Assembly (NCBI GenBank): GCA_903231505.1
Contig: CAFBRK010000283.1
Coordinates: 124,001-188,000 of the forward strand
Direction: 5' to 3'
DNA length: 64,000 bases
DNA from: Olavius algarvensis associated proteobacterium Delta 3
GTDB taxonomy: Bacteria; Desulfobacterota; Desulfobacteria; Desulfobacterales; CAFBRK01
Shown here in pieces: positions 43,123 to 52,615 of the stretch (its first letter is position 1; each line of letters begins with the position of its first letter). Both the position numbers and the translations under genes were made by a program. Below the pieces are notes generated by a model. That model saw nothing but the letters and a program-made list of their open reading frames with translations, was not told the origin of the DNA and ran no database searches.

Positions 43123-44808
43123 TTAGAGGGGAACCACGCGATTCCGCCCGCTTTTCTTGGCTTCGTAAAGTGCCTCGTCAGCTTTCTGAATGAGTGCCTC
43201 CTCACCCGTTCCGTGTTGGGGAAAGGACGACACGCCCACACTGATCGTTATCTTGATCCTCTTGCCCTCCGGGGAAAACGGTTCTTTTTCCACACAGGCC
43301 CGGATCCGTTCAGCCGCCTGTACGGCCTCCTCCATCGGTGTTTCCGGCAGCATAATAATAAACTCCTCACCCCCGTATCGGGCCACGTAATCACAGCTGC
43401 GAACGGACGATTTGAAAATGGAGGCCACTTTTCGCAGAACTTCATCCCCGGCAAGATGCCCGAAGTTGTCGTTGAATTGTTTGAAACGGTCGATATCCAG
43501 CATCAGGATGCCGAATTCATGCTGGTGGCGTTCGGATCTGGCCAGCTCATTGACCAAGGTCTCATGGAGGTGCTCACGATTGAACAGGCCGGTGAGACTG
43601 TCTGTAACGGACAATTCCCTAAGTTCGATATTTCGTTCTTCCAACGCCTGGTTTACGGCGGCGAGCTTGTCCCGCCCCTGGCGAAGGCGCTCCACCATAT
43701 AATTGAATACGCTGGTCATGAATCCCAGTTCGCCGCCGGTGACCGGCGGGAGGCTTACCTCAAGGTCGCCCGAAGCCACCTTATCGGCCCCCTGAATCAG
43801 GCGGTTGAGAGGGCCGACGATGGTCAGGCCCAAAAGATAGGCGGACAGCCCTACCAACAGGAGGATCCCGGCAACGAAGGCGATGGTAATGTTGCGAAGG
43901 TGAAAAATTTCGGCGTAGGCCTTGTCTCTCTCCAACTCCGCAATGATTCCCCAACCGGCCTGGGGAATCTTGTTCAACGCGCCGATCACATCGATATTCC
44001 TGTAATTGCTGAACTCCATAACGATCGCCTCGAGGGCAAAGAGCCGATTTGTGGTTTTTGGAGAGAGGCGTGTCTCCATAAAGCCCGCGTCGAGCCGTTG
44101 GGTTCCCACCAACAAGGCGCCCTCGGGGCTGATGACGTATAGATGTCCCGTATCCTGGAAGTTATAATTGTCGAGAATTTTTTGAAGGGTCCGGAAGTTC
44201 AGCTTTGCCGCCAACACCCCCAGAAGTCGACCACGTGCGCTGACAATGGGTGCCGCCACCATCATGACACCTGTTTTGTGGAATTCATCCCAGACCGGCG
44301 TCCCGATAATGGGAGTGCCGGAATTGGCTCTCTTGAGCCAGTCTCCGGGCAAGTGCACCGCTGTTTTTCCCATGGCGCTGGAAGCCACAATGTTTTCATT
44401 TCTATCCACGACCATGAGTTCTTCATAATCGACAAACTTCTTCCTGACCGATCGTAAATAGTCGGTGATATGCCGCCGGGCGGTCTTCCGTTGATCCTTT
44501 GAAGATTTTTTACGGAGCATCGTCTCCAGGTTCTTGGAGACCACGAAGGAACTGGAAAAGACCCGGATATCGTACAATCTCTCCTTCAACCATAAATCAA
44601 TCTCACGGGACGTATGGGAAGTGACACTCTGGAGTTCCTGGTTAATCTTTTCAGTTAAAAACCGCTGGTTATTAATATAGGAGAGCCACCCCATGGCCAA
44701 GGATGGAATCAGCGTGGAAATGAGGGCGAAGATAATAATTTTACTTCGGATGCTCTGGAAGCCGAACTTATTCAGAAACCCGCTTGTGGATACTTCCCAG
44801 GACGCCAA
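43123..44808 (-). CDS. diguanylate cyclase with Cache and HAMP domains
   Basis: This 561-residue membrane sensor has an N-terminal helix (IIIFALISTLIPSLAMGWLS), a periplasmic double-Cache domain (about 40-295), a second helix (ITIAFVAGILLLVGLSAYLL), HAMP (about 320-380) and a coiled coil into a GGDEF domain (DSLTGLFNREHL...YGGEEFIIMLPET). The GGEEF active site is intact, so it should make c-di-GMP. The RxxD inhibitory site, if any, was not confirmed. It faces the SH3 lipoprotein gene convergently, and a 97-bp repeat follows upstream of the start side. Confidence 0.92.
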   Translation of the reverse strand: MASWEVSTSGFLNKFGFQSIRSKIIIFALISTLIPSLAMGWLSYINNQRFLTEKINQELQSVTSHTSREIDLWLKERLYDIRVFSSSFVVSKNLETMLRKKSSKDQRKTARRHITDYLRSVRKKFVDYEELMVVDRNENIVASSAMGKTAVHLPGDWLKRANSGTPIIGTPVWDEFHKTGVMMVAAPIVSARGRLLGVLAAKLNFRTLQKILDNYNFQDTGHLYVISPEGALLVGTQRLDAGFMETRLSPKTTNRLFALEAIVMEFSNYRNIDVIGALNKIPQAGWGIIAELERDKAYAEIFHLRNITIAFVAGILLLVGLSAYLLGLTIVGPLNRLIQGADKVASGDLEVSLPPVTGGELGFMTSVFNYMVERLRQGRDKLAAVNQALEERNIELRELSVTDSLTGLFNREHLHETLVNELARSERHQHEFGILMLDIDRFKQFNDNFGHLAGDEVLRKVASIFKSSVRSCDYVARYGGEEFIIMLPETPMEEAVQAAERIRACVEKEPFSPEGKRIKITISVGVSSFPQHGTGEEALIQKADEALYEAKKSGRNRVVPL

Positions 44809-44908
44809 TGGCTACCTCCTTTTTTGTCATATGAAGGTACTGACGATGTTACGGGTATCCGATGGCAACCGTGGCAACATATGTGGCATTACAGGGCTAC
44901 CCCGGACA

Positions 44909-45005
44909 TTGCATCGCAGCCCGATGCGTCAGTATTCACGCTAAGGCACCGATATTTTTTCTTTTAAGACATTTGCTGAATAGATTTCATGCAATCGTCG
45001 GGTTA
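44909..45005. repeat. 97-bp dispersed direct repeat, copy B
   Basis: This is the second copy of the 41251-41347 repeat with about 15 substitutions or gaps. It runs into the stop codon of the GNAT acetyltransferase on the minus strand. The two copies bracket the DUF1523, lipoprotein and cyclase genes. Confidence 0.7.
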
Positions 45006-45425
45006 CATCTCTGAGCGGACCATCCGGAAGTGAAGGATGCCGGCTTCCTCAAATCGATCCCCTTGTATACTGAATCCATGTTCGCCATAGAAATCCGCGA
45101 GATGGGTCTGGGCATGAATCCGGAACTTGTAGATACCATTTTTCCGTACCACATCCATCATGTAATCGACCAGCTGGTGGCCGTATCCCTTTTTTCGATA
45201 CTGTGGACGGATGGCCAGCCGTTCGAGTTTGGCAGTGTCTTGCAGAAACCGGATGCGCCCGGCAGCCACCGGCTCTTCATCGATTTCACCCAGGACATGC
45301 ACGGATGAAAGCTCGTATTCGTCGATTTCTTCCCCATAGGGGACGGCCTGTTCCTCCATGAACACGATGCCCCGTACGATAAATACCTTGATCAGATCAG
45401 AATAGGTGGCCGCCAGTCGAAACAT
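45003..45425 (-). CDS. GNAT family N-acetyltransferase
   Basis: This 140-residue acetyltransferase has the ElaA-like pattern: IVRGIVFMEEQAVPYGEEIDE at the N-terminus, then AAGRIRF, KLERLAIRPQYRKKGYGHQLV (the acetyl-CoA R/QxxGxG loop, here RKKGYG) and LADFYGEHGF. It likely acetylates a small amine or protein. The ATG at 45425 is one base from the SnoaL-like stop, so the genes are coupled; the longer open frame runs back through that gene and is rejected. Confidence 0.82.
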   Translation of the reverse strand: MFRLAATYSDLIKVFIVRGIVFMEEQAVPYGEEIDEYELSSVHVLGEIDEEPVAAGRIRFLQDTAKLERLAIRPQYRKKGYGHQLVDYMMDVVRKNGIYKFRIHAQTHLADFYGEHGFSIQGDRFEEAGILHFRMVRSEM

Positions 45426-45426
45426 A

Positions 45427-45774
45427 TCAGAATTTTTCGGTGCTTTTGAAAAAATCGGTGATGTCGGTAATCGTCCCGCCATCCATGCGGATCAGGGTGA
45501 CACCTTCATTTTCATAGGGTCTCTTGTCCCGGTCGGATCCCTTATTCCGCCAGTGAACGGCCGTCCATTTGCCCTGTGAAATAGCCCGCACCACCTCGAA
45601 ATGGAGCTCCGGGAACCTGCGAAAAAGGGCCTTGAAAAATGTCGCGATACGATTCCGCCCCGTGATCAACGGTGTTTTGGGGAAATCGAGCGTCGCCGTT
45701 TCGCTCAGCACCAGCGGCATTTCCTTGAAATCCCGTGCGTTGATAATATCAAATAGTCTTGCGGCATGCATCAT
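45427..45774 (-). CDS. SnoaL/NTF2-like domain protein
   Basis: This 115-residue protein has an NTF2-fold pattern: a helical N-terminus (MMHAARLFDIINARDFKEMP), LDFPKTPLITGRNRIATFFKAL, and VHWRNKGSDRDKRPYENEGVTLIRMDGG near the end. Such folds serve as isomerases, cyclases or binding domains. No catalytic residues can be fixed. It is the first gene of a two-gene unit with the acetyltransferase, divergent from the selenoprotein candidate. Confidence 0.7.
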   Translation of the reverse strand: MMHAARLFDIINARDFKEMPLVLSETATLDFPKTPLITGRNRIATFFKALFRRFPELHFEVVRAISQGKWTAVHWRNKGSDRDKRPYENEGVTLIRMDGGTITDITDFFKSTEKF

Positions 45775-46003
45775 GATCGTTTCCTGCCTGGAGTCTTGGA
45801 AAAGTCTTCACATTCGAGACGATCAATCCTGGATCGGCCTTTTTATAAGAAAACATCCGGACACACAAGGTCTTGCATCTTATGCAGGATGTTTGGCACA
45901 ATCCATGTCGAAGTGTCAATAAACGTCCCGGGCCGATACCACACGGGGTATTCATCGGGGAAGACCCGTCATATCGGTCCGGATCTTTGCAAAGGGGGCA
46001 CAT

Positions 46004-46837
46004 ATGCGGTGGAGACAGTTTTTCACACCGATAAAGGCGTTCAATGTGGGAGAGGCTCGGGAGTACATCGCCGGCCGCAATCCCGAGGATGTGACCATTC
46101 TGGATGTTCGCCAGCCAAAGGAGTATCGGAAAGGGCATCTTCCGGGAGCGAAGCTGATCCCTCTTCCGGAGTTGGGTGACCGCTTCCACGAAGTCGATCC
46201 GAATAAACCGGCGATTGTGTACTGAGCCGTCGGCGGCCGCAGCCGGGTGGCTGTGCAAATGATGCAGGATAATGGGTTTCGGGACGTCTACAATCTTTCA
46301 GGCGGTATCAAGGCGTGGAACGGTGAAACCGCTGTGGGACCGGCGGAGCAAGGGCTGTCGCTGTTTGAAGGCCGCATGTCGCCGGAAGAAAGTCTGCTCG
46401 TCGCGTTTTCCCTGGAGCAGGGGCTTCGGGATTTCTACCTTTTGATGCTGCCGAAAGTGACCTCCGACGATGTTGCTGACATTTTCCAACGCCTGGCCAA
46501 CATCGAAATCAAACACCAGGATCGCATTTTCAAGGAATACGTAAATGTCATCGGCCGAGCCATCTCCCGTCAGGATTTCGAACAGCGTACGATGAAAGGT
46601 GTCATCGAGGGGGGGATGACCACGGAGGACTACCTGGCGATGTTCAATCCACATCTGAACTCGCCCGGTGATGTCATCAGTCTGGCCATGTCCATTGAAG
46701 CCCAGGCGCTCGATTTATACCAGCGCGCCGCAGGGACGGCCGACATTGCCCGGACAAAAAGTCTTTTAATGGACATTGCCGGCGAAGAGCGGGGTCACCT
46801 CAATCAGCTCGCGGAGCTGATGGATCGCATATCATGA
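46004..46837 (+). CDS. putative selenoprotein: rhodanese-ferritin-like fusion with Sec (TGA) at the active site
   Basis: The frame reads through one TGA (46223-46225) and gives 277 residues. Residues about 13-105 are a rhodanese domain: VTILDVRQPKEYRKGHLPGA, then AIVY-(TGA)-AVGGRSRVA. In the family that position is the catalytic Cys (YCAVGGRS), so the codon is best read as selenocysteine at residue 74. Residues about 125-275 are a rubrerythrin-like diiron domain with a Glu in SLEQGLRDFY, IEIKHQDRIF, a Glu in SIEAQAL and GEERGHLNQL (two ExxH). A strong ribosome site (AAGGGGG) precedes only the ATG at 46004; the second half has none. Rhodanese selenoproteins are known in deltaproteobacteria. 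If Sec is not inserted, this would be a pseudogene. Confidence 0.85.
46226..46256 (+). promoter_or_regulatory. bacterial SECIS-like hairpin downstream of the in-frame TGA
   Basis: CGCAGCC (46238-46244) and GGCTGTG (46249-46255) form a 7-bp stem (one G-U pair) around the loop GGGT. The loop begins 19 nt after the TGA and starts with G. This agrees with the known bSECIS pattern: a short stem with a G-rich apical loop about 16-37 nt after the UGA. Confidence 0.65.
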
Positions 46838-46875
46838 CATCCTTTGGGGATATCTTTTCAGTGAAGGGAGACTAA

Positions 46876-47988
46876 ATGGGCTCATATCTCGTATTGGTCG
46901 GCGGCGGGCACGCGCACATGATGACGTTATCGAAAATCCATGAATTTGTGTCCCGCGGACACCGGGTGACCGTCATCGGGCCCTCGGCCTATCACTACTA
47001 CTCCGGGATGGGCCCGGGCATGCTCAGCGAGATATACACCCCGGAGGAGATCCGTTTTGCCACAGAGCACGTGGTTGTCAAGCAGGGTGGCACGTTTGTT
47101 CGGGGCAAGGTGACCCACATCGATCCCGGCAAGCGCCTCATCTTTTCAGACACCGGGCAACGCGTCTCCTATGACGTATTATCATTCAATTCCGGCAGCT
47201 TTGTCCCCAGAGACAGCATCAGCGACGGGGATTCGGATATTTACACGGCCAAGCCCATCGAAAGGCTCCTGGAAGCCCAGAAACGGCTGCTTGCCCTTTG
47301 CAACGAAAAGCGGGTGACGGTTGGCGTTGTCGGCGGCGGGGCCGCCGCTGTGGAATTGGCCGGGAATGCCTGGCGACTGATCACACGCAACGGGAGCGAA
47401 GCACACCGGGTGGTTCTGTTTACCGGCAATGAGATTCTTGAGCGCTTTCCAGAAAAAGTCCGCAGGGCAGGGCGCCGGTCCCTGAGCCGTCGGGGGATCC
47501 GGATACATGAAAACAGCACCGTATCCCGCGTCTCCGCCGGAGAGATCGGCCTGCGATCCGGGAAGACCTATCCGGTGGACGTCATCTTTTTAGCGGTGGG
47601 CGTAACGCCCTCGGAGATATTTGCCAGATCGAATCTACCGGTCGGGCCGGACGGTGGATTGAACGTCAATGAATTCCTCCAGTGTACGGAGTATCCGAAA
47701 ATATTCGGGGGCGGGGACTGTATCTATTTCGAGCCGCGTCCCCTCGAAAAAGTGGGGGTTTATGCGGTTCGGCAGAACCCGGTTCTGTACCGCAACCTGA
47801 TGGCATCCCTGGAAAACGGCCCGCTCATGCCGTTCGATCCCGGAGGGGATTATCTTCTCATTTTCAACATGGGAGACGGGACCGGGATATTCTACAAGAA
47901 AGGTGTTCTTCTCGGTGGTCGCCTGGCGTTCCGGATCAAGGACACCCTTGATCGGCGGTTTATGCGGAAGTTTCAATCCCTGGAATAG
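46876..47988 (+). CDS. FAD-dependent pyridine nucleotide-disulfide oxidoreductase, SelD-associated/SQR-like type
   Basis: This 370-residue flavoprotein has the FAD site LVLVGGGHAHMMTLSKI, the YYSGMGPGMLSEIY stretch, a second dinucleotide site VGVVGGGAAAVELAGNA, and a FAD-closing IFGGGDCIYFEPRPL. This NADH-dehydrogenase-like family (VGGGHAHM...YSGM.PG) is known fused to the N-terminus of selenophosphate synthetase in some bacteria. It follows the selenoprotein candidate by 38 bp, suggesting an operon. Likely activity: NAD(P)H- or sulfide-dependent reduction, perhaps of quinone or of a persulfide/selenide. No redox-active CxxC is visible. Confidence 0.82.
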   Translation: MGSYLVLVGGGHAHMMTLSKIHEFVSRGHRVTVIGPSAYHYYSGMGPGMLSEIYTPEEIRFATEHVVVKQGGTFVRGKVTHIDPGKRLIFSDTGQRVSYDVLSFNSGSFVPRDSISDGDSDIYTAKPIERLLEAQKRLLALCNEKRVTVGVVGGGAAAVELAGNAWRLITRNGSEAHRVVLFTGNEILERFPEKVRRAGRRSLSRRGIRIHENSTVSRVSAGEIGLRSGKTYPVDVIFLAVGVTPSEIFARSNLPVGPDGGLNVNEFLQCTEYPKIFGGGDCIYFEPRPLEKVGVYAVRQNPVLYRNLMASLENGPLMPFDPGGDYLLIFNMGDGTGIFYKKGVLLGGRLAFRIKDTLDRRFMRKFQSLE

Positions 47989-48053
47989 ATGGACGGCACC
48001 GCGGGTCGCATCAAAACGATGTCGCTTTGAGCTTGTAAAGAGGGGGGTTTCCC

Positions 48054-48118
48054 GGTTTGCCGGTTATCCAGTTTGCCAATAAGAACCGTTAACCGGCAAA
48101 CTGGCCAACCGGCAAACC
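48054..48118. terminator. long hairpin, probable bidirectional terminator
   Basis: Left arm 48054-48077 and right arm 48095-48118 are 24-bp inverted repeats with two mismatches (GGTTTGCCGG... and ...CCGGCAAACC). It sits between the convergent oxidoreductase and metallo-beta-lactamase genes and abuts the latter's stop; TTATTTTTT follows on the plus strand, giving a U-rich tail. Confidence 0.6.
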
Positions 48119-49267
48119 TTATTTTTTCTGCATCTGACTGGCCGCGCACTCGTTTTTACCCAGATCGAGCACATCCTGCTGCTCCTCATCCACCTCCTTT
48201 AACCCCGCATTGATTTCACGAATCGTTGCGTACTCCTCCGGCTGCTTCCGTATATTGGATTTGATAAAGTCATAGAACACCGCTTCTTCCGTGATGCCGT
48301 AGATGTCTTTATTTATCTTTTTGACCTCGCCCATCGGAGCCATGAAAATCAGATTCTCATCGGCCTCTTTCCAGTCCATGTAATGGCCCGGCAGGACTTG
48401 TGTAGACTCCGGCAAGGGCTTCAGGATGCCCGTCATGGTATTGAAGAGCATTTGGGACCACGCTTCGGCCATTCCGCCGAGATCGGGTCGCCCGATGGAG
48501 TAGATAAATACCGTATCCCCTGTAATCAGATAGGTGTCGTCGATCAGATAACAGGTGCTGCCGGGCGTGTGCCCGGGGGTGTGCATGACCTTGACTTCGG
48601 GGCCTCCATCCGTGAAGGCATAGATATCACCGTCTTTTGCCGGGGTGTACGGGAAACGGGCCTCCTTGAAATCCGGTTCGGGTGCCATGATTTGGGCGCC
48701 GGTGGCCTGGCTCAGCGGCTGGCTGCCGGAGATGTAGTCGGCCTGGCGATGGGTCTCGAAGGTATGAAGGATGGCACAGCCACGTTCCTCCGCAAATGCC
48801 CGGTATGCCGCGATGCTCTTGGACGGGTCGAACAGCATCATTTCCTTGCCGAAAACCAGGCCGTAGCTGCAGGATGCCTTTCCCGGACGGCGAAACTGGA
48901 ACAAATCATAGTCATTTCCGTCGTTGACACGGATAGGTGCCAGAAGATTACCCCAGGACACGATACCTTTTGTCAGATAGGCGATGTTGTCGTATCCGTG
49001 ATTTTCAAGTATTTCGCCGACAAATTTTGCGGATCCCTCCTTGGCACAAACGATCTTTATCGGTTTTCCTTTGGGGACCCTGGCGACACTTTCCGATTCG
49101 TGTTCGATAAACTCCATGTAGGGCACATTGACCATATCAAACGGATAGGGCCCTTCGACTTTAAAGCGGCCGAATTCCTCATCGTTCCGCACATCCAGAA
49201 GCAGGAGATCTTCCTTGGTTGTCAGCCATTCGAAAAGATCCGCCGCATCATATGGTGTTACCGGCAT
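48119..49267 (-). CDS. rhodanese plus metallo-beta-lactamase, persulfide dioxygenase-like
   Basis: This 382-residue protein has an N-terminal rhodanese domain (LLLLDVRNDEEFGRFKVEGP; active Cys in IVCAKEGSA) and a metallo-beta-lactamase domain (FETHRQADYISGS, MHTPGHTPGST, LITGDTVFIYSIGRPD, LPGHYMD). ETHRQADY replaces the usual THxHxDH, keeping His and Asp but with Gln at one place, as in persulfide dioxygenase/ETHE1-like subfamilies. It probably handles sulfane sulfur, and faces the selenoprotein operon convergently. Confidence 0.85.
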   Translation of the reverse strand: MPVTPYDAADLFEWLTTKEDLLLLDVRNDEEFGRFKVEGPYPFDMVNVPYMEFIEHESESVARVPKGKPIKIVCAKEGSAKFVGEILENHGYDNIAYLTKGIVSWGNLLAPIRVNDGNDYDLFQFRRPGKASCSYGLVFGKEMMLFDPSKSIAAYRAFAEERGCAILHTFETHRQADYISGSQPLSQATGAQIMAPEPDFKEARFPYTPAKDGDIYAFTDGGPEVKVMHTPGHTPGSTCYLIDDTYLITGDTVFIYSIGRPDLGGMAEAWSQMLFNTMTGILKPLPESTQVLPGHYMDWKEADENLIFMAPMGEVKKINKDIYGITEEAVFYDFIKSNIRKQPEEYATIREINAGLKEVDEEQQDVLDLGKNECAASQMQKK

Positions 49268-49442
49268 ACCCCCTCCTTTCTTCTCTTCGAGATTCCGTCA
49301 CCGGGAAAGCTCGTGATTATAAGTCAATCGTTTCCAAGATACACAATAATAATTACATCCGGCTGGGACAAGGTGTTTCGGCCCGCCTGCCGGAAGATTT
49401 TTGGCCCCCTCGCGACACGCCGAAAAGAACCGGAGTCGACGT

Positions 49443-50309
49443 TCATCGGATAGCCACCAGCCAGGATAAACACACCACAGTCATGGTCACACCCCAGGCC
49501 GTGCGCTGGTATGTTTGAGCCATTGTCCCGTCTATATAGCGGTGATACGCCAGGCAAAGCACCGTTCCGGCGAGAAAACCGAATAAATGGGCGGTGATAT
49601 CGGAATGGGGACCGGTTCCCAGAAGCGCCAGTAGTCCCAGGCCGCCTGCGATGGGCAACCATGCCGGTTTATGCCGGTCCTGTTCCCGCCACCGATTCAG
49701 AAAAGAGTGGGCGGCCAGGATTCCGACAGCGCCGAATACGGCGGTAGACGCGCCGATGGAAATATGGGTCGTCTCCACAGCCCAGGCATTGAGCAGATTC
49801 CCGATAATTCCGGACAGCAGAATCATCAGCCAGCCGACGCCGGAGCCCATGATATTGCAGACCGCCGTTCCGAATATCGCCACGCCGGCGATATTTCCAG
49901 CGAGATGGAGAAAATCCGCGTGCAACAGGAGAGAGGTCACGGCCCGGTAGATCTCACCGTCGAGAATTCGCGATGCAATGGCACCGAAATCGTTTATGAC
50001 TGTCGTGGACAGCCCGTTGCGATAGGTTCCGAGAAAGGCGGCCAGCAATAGCAGAGACACCCAGACGCCGGAGAAGGTCTTTTGGATTTGAGGCTCCCGC
50101 GGTGCATCCAGAATCGGGAGGTGGGGGTTTTCCCGGAGGTAATGGTCGATCAAGTCCATGGCCTCATCATGGACATCTTCCGAAACCCAGATTTCCCACC
50201 CCCGGCGGGTTCGCCGAACCGTATAGGGCAGGCCGTAAGAGGTCAGTACAAGTCCATAGGTGTTGGCTTGATCGTCAGTCAGCTCACCGAAGAGCGCAAT
50301 CATCTGCAT
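49443..50309 (-). CDS. rhomboid family intramembrane serine protease
   Basis: This 288-residue protein has a cytosolic N-terminal region (about 1-75) and six or seven membrane helices. The Ser-His dyad is visible: GASTAVFG (Ser) and HSDITAHLFG (His), with LLHADFLHLAGNIAG as the N-terminal rhomboid motif. It cleaves membrane proteins within the bilayer. Start ATG at 50309 (MQMIALFG) is preferred; an ATG at 50303 is also possible. The long upstream extension of the frame lacks coding character. Confidence 0.85.
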   Translation of the reverse strand: MQMIALFGELTDDQANTYGLVLTSYGLPYTVRRTRRGWEIWVSEDVHDEAMDLIDHYLRENPHLPILDAPREPQIQKTFSGVWVSLLLLAAFLGTYRNGLSTTVINDFGAIASRILDGEIYRAVTSLLLHADFLHLAGNIAGVAIFGTAVCNIMGSGVGWLMILLSGIIGNLLNAWAVETTHISIGASTAVFGAVGILAAHSFLNRWREQDRHKPAWLPIAGGLGLLALLGTGPHSDITAHLFGFLAGTVLCLAYHRYIDGTMAQTYQRTAWGVTMTVVCLSWLVAIR

Positions 50310-50456
50310 GGCCGGTTCACGCCCCCGTCTGCATCTATGATTCCATTGGATCAGGGCCCGGGATCGGATTGAGAATATAACACTTCGAGTCCTTGTTGGC
50401 CAGAGTGAGTGCACTCCCGGGTTTCAAAATAGGGCCGATGCCGGGTCCGGGGAGAA

Positions 50457-50488
50457 AAAAGGGCGGCGGGGTTTCCCGCCGCCCTTTT
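50457..50488 (-). terminator. intrinsic terminator of dnaK
   Basis: A perfect 14-bp stem (AAAAGGGCGGCGGG with its complement) encloses GTTT. On the minus strand, just 32 bp past the dnaK stop, it is followed by six T. It is a typical rho-independent terminator. Confidence 0.85.
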
Positions 50489-50519
50489 CAGGGTGGATAA
50501 AATTCAACCCGTGTCCGGG

Positions 50520-52418
50520 TCAGGCGACCTCCTGATAGTCCGCATCCACTACATCGTCATTGTCGCCGGACGTGTGGGTCGATGACGCGGCATCCCGGGG
50601 GCCGTTTCCGCCGGGTGTCTGTTGGTATGCCGACTCGGCCAGTTTGTGGGAAAGCCGGGTCAGCTCGCCGGTCCGGCTTCGGATCAGTTCCACGTCATTT
50701 CCGGACAGGGACTCCTTTAGCCGTGCGATCGCATCGTGAACCTCCGACAGGGTCGCCGGATCGACCTTACCCTCAAGGTCGTTCAGGGATTTCTCGGAGG
50801 TATACATCAGGGCGTCCGCCTGGTTTCTGGCATCCACAAGATCCCGTTTCTTCCCGTCCTCCTCGGCATGCATCTCAGCATCCTGAACAAGACGGTCGAT
50901 CTCTTCCCGGGTCAAGCCGGAAGAAGACGTGATCTGGATGGACTGTTCCTTCCCGGTTCCCTTATCCCGGGCCGAAACGTTAACGATGCCGTCCGCGTTG
51001 ATATCGAAAGTGACTTCGATCTGGGGCATGCCGCGTGGTGCCGGCGGAATGCCGAGCAGTTCGAATCGTCCCAGTGTTTTGTTATCGCCGGCCATTTCGC
51101 GCTCCCCCTGGAGCACGTGGACCGTGACCGCCGGTTGGTTGTCTTCTGCCGTGGAGAATATTTCAGACTTCTTGGCCGGAATCGTGGTATTTTTCTCGAT
51201 CAACGGAGTCATGACACCGCCGAGGGTTTCAATACCCAGCGAGAGCGGGGTAACGTCCAGAAGAAGGACGTCCTGAACTTCGCCGTCCATAACGCCGCCC
51301 TGTATCGCAGCACCGATGGCGACCACCTCGTCCGGATTGACGCTCTTGTTGGGGTCCTTTCCAAAAAATCGGCGCACCCGTTCCTGTACGGCCGGCATCC
51401 GCGTCATCCCACCCACCAGAATGACCTCATCGACCTGTCCGGCCGTCAAACCGGCATCCTTCAGGGCAACGGCGCAGGGTTCTTCCAGTTGATCCAGAAG
51501 GCTGCCGACCAGGGACTCCAGTTTGGCCCGGGTTATTTTCATGCTCAAATGCTTAGGACCGCCGGCATCGGCCGTAATAAACGGCAGATTGAGGTCTGTT
51601 TCCATGGTGGTGGAAAGCTCCATTTTCGCCTTTTCTGCAGCCTCTTTGAGGCGCTGAAGGGCCATCTTGTCATTTCTCAGATCGATTCCCTGGTCCTTTT
51701 TGAACTCATCGGCCAGGTATTCGATGATTTTTAAATCAAAATCCTCTCCTCCCAGATGGGTGTTTCCGTTAGTGGATTTCACTTCAAAAACACCGTCGCC
51801 GATTTCCAGGATAGAGATATCAAAAGTTCCGCCGCCCAGGTCAAAGACAGCGATCCGCTGGTCGCCTTTCTTGTCGAGTCCGTATGCCAGGGACGCGGCC
51901 GTCGGTTCATTGATGATCCGCTTCACATTCAGCCCGGCAATTTTTCCGGCATCCTTCGTTGCCTGGCGCTGACTGTCATTGAAATATGCCGGCACCGTAA
52001 TAACGGCGTCAGTAAGCGTTTCACCCAAATGTGCCTCGGCCGTCTTCTTGATGTTGGCCAGAATATGCGACGAAATCTCAGCCGGGCTGTAAAGTTTCCC
52101 CTGAATCCGGATGTGCGCATCCCCGTTGGGCGCCTTTTCGATCCGATACGGAAGCACTTTCTTGTCTTCAAGAACCTCCGAGGAATCGTATTTGCGGCCG
52201 ATGAGCCGTTTTACCCCGAATACGGTATGTTCCGGATTGGTCACTGCCTGGCGTTTGGCAATCTGCCCGACCAGCCGTTCACCCTTTTCCGTAATACCGA
52301 CAACCGAGGGGGTTGTCCGGCCGCCCTCTTCATTGGTGATGACGTTCCCATCCCTGCCGTCCAGGACCCCAACGCAGGAATTTGTGGTCCCAAGGTCTAT
52401 TCCAATTGTTTTCCCCAT
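50520..52418 (-). CDS. dnaK: molecular chaperone DnaK (Hsp70)
   Basis: This 632-residue Hsp70 has the ATPase domain ([43 protein letters not shown]), the linker [13 protein letters not shown] and a substrate-binding domain, ending in the [11 protein letters not shown] tail, a variant of the usual acidic EEVD-like end. The ATG at 52418 has GGGAGGTG in front. dnaJ and grpE are not adjacent, and no CIRCE element is apparent. A TTGACA/TATTTT promoter candidate lies about 90 bp upstream. Confidence 0.95.
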   Translation of the reverse strand: MGKTIGIDLGTTNSCVGVLDGRDGNVITNEEGGRTTPSVVGITEKGERLVGQIAKRQAVTNPEHTVFGVKRLIGRKYDSSEVLEDKKVLPYRIEKAPNGDAHIRIQGKLYSPAEISSHILANIKKTAEAHLGETLTDAVITVPAYFNDSQRQATKDAGKIAGLNVKRIINEPTAASLAYGLDKKGDQRIAVFDLGGGTFDISILEIGDGVFEVKSTNGNTHLGGEDFDLKIIEYLADEFKKDQGIDLRNDKMALQRLKEAAEKAKMELSTTMETDLNLPFITADAGGPKHLSMKITRAKLESLVGSLLDQLEEPCAVALKDAGLTAGQVDEVILVGGMTRMPAVQERVRRFFGKDPNKSVNPDEVVAIGAAIQGGVMDGEVQDVLLLDVTPLSLGIETLGGVMTPLIEKNTTIPAKKSEIFSTAEDNQPAVTVHVLQGEREMAGDNKTLGRFELLGIPPAPRGMPQIEVTFDINADGIVNVSARDKGTGKEQSIQITSSSGLTREEIDRLVQDAEMHAEEDGKKRDLVDARNQADALMYTSEKSLNDLEGKVDPATLSEVHDAIARLKESLSGNDVELIRSRTGELTRLSHKLAESAYQQTPGGNGPRDAASSTHTSGDNDDVVDADYQEVA

Positions 52419-52506
52419 CGCGAACACCTCCCGTGTGCCAATACAGCACCTGTTAAGAGTATGATACCATCACAAGAGTGTAAATGTTTAACAAATTGAC
52501 AAGAAA

Positions 52507-52534
52507 AAAATAAGATTAATAGATGATATGTCAA
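52507..52534 (-). promoter_or_regulatory. candidate dnaK promoter
   Basis: Minus strand TTGACA (52529-52534) and TATTTT (52507-52512) are 16 bp apart in an AT-rich stretch (52480-52580) between dnaK and the Nudix gene. The -10 is a weak match. No sigma32 consensus was evident. Confidence 0.3.
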
Positions 52535-52615
52535 TATAAAAACATTACTATTTAGTTTTTATAATATATAATAATGCAATGGGGAGATTTTCAACGATTT
52601 CCAGACGAGATCGGG

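Noticed and set aside
48383-49453. Plus-strand frame of 356 codons opposite the rhodanese/MBL gene
   Set aside because: It is an antisense shadow; the minus strand has all the metal-binding motifs.
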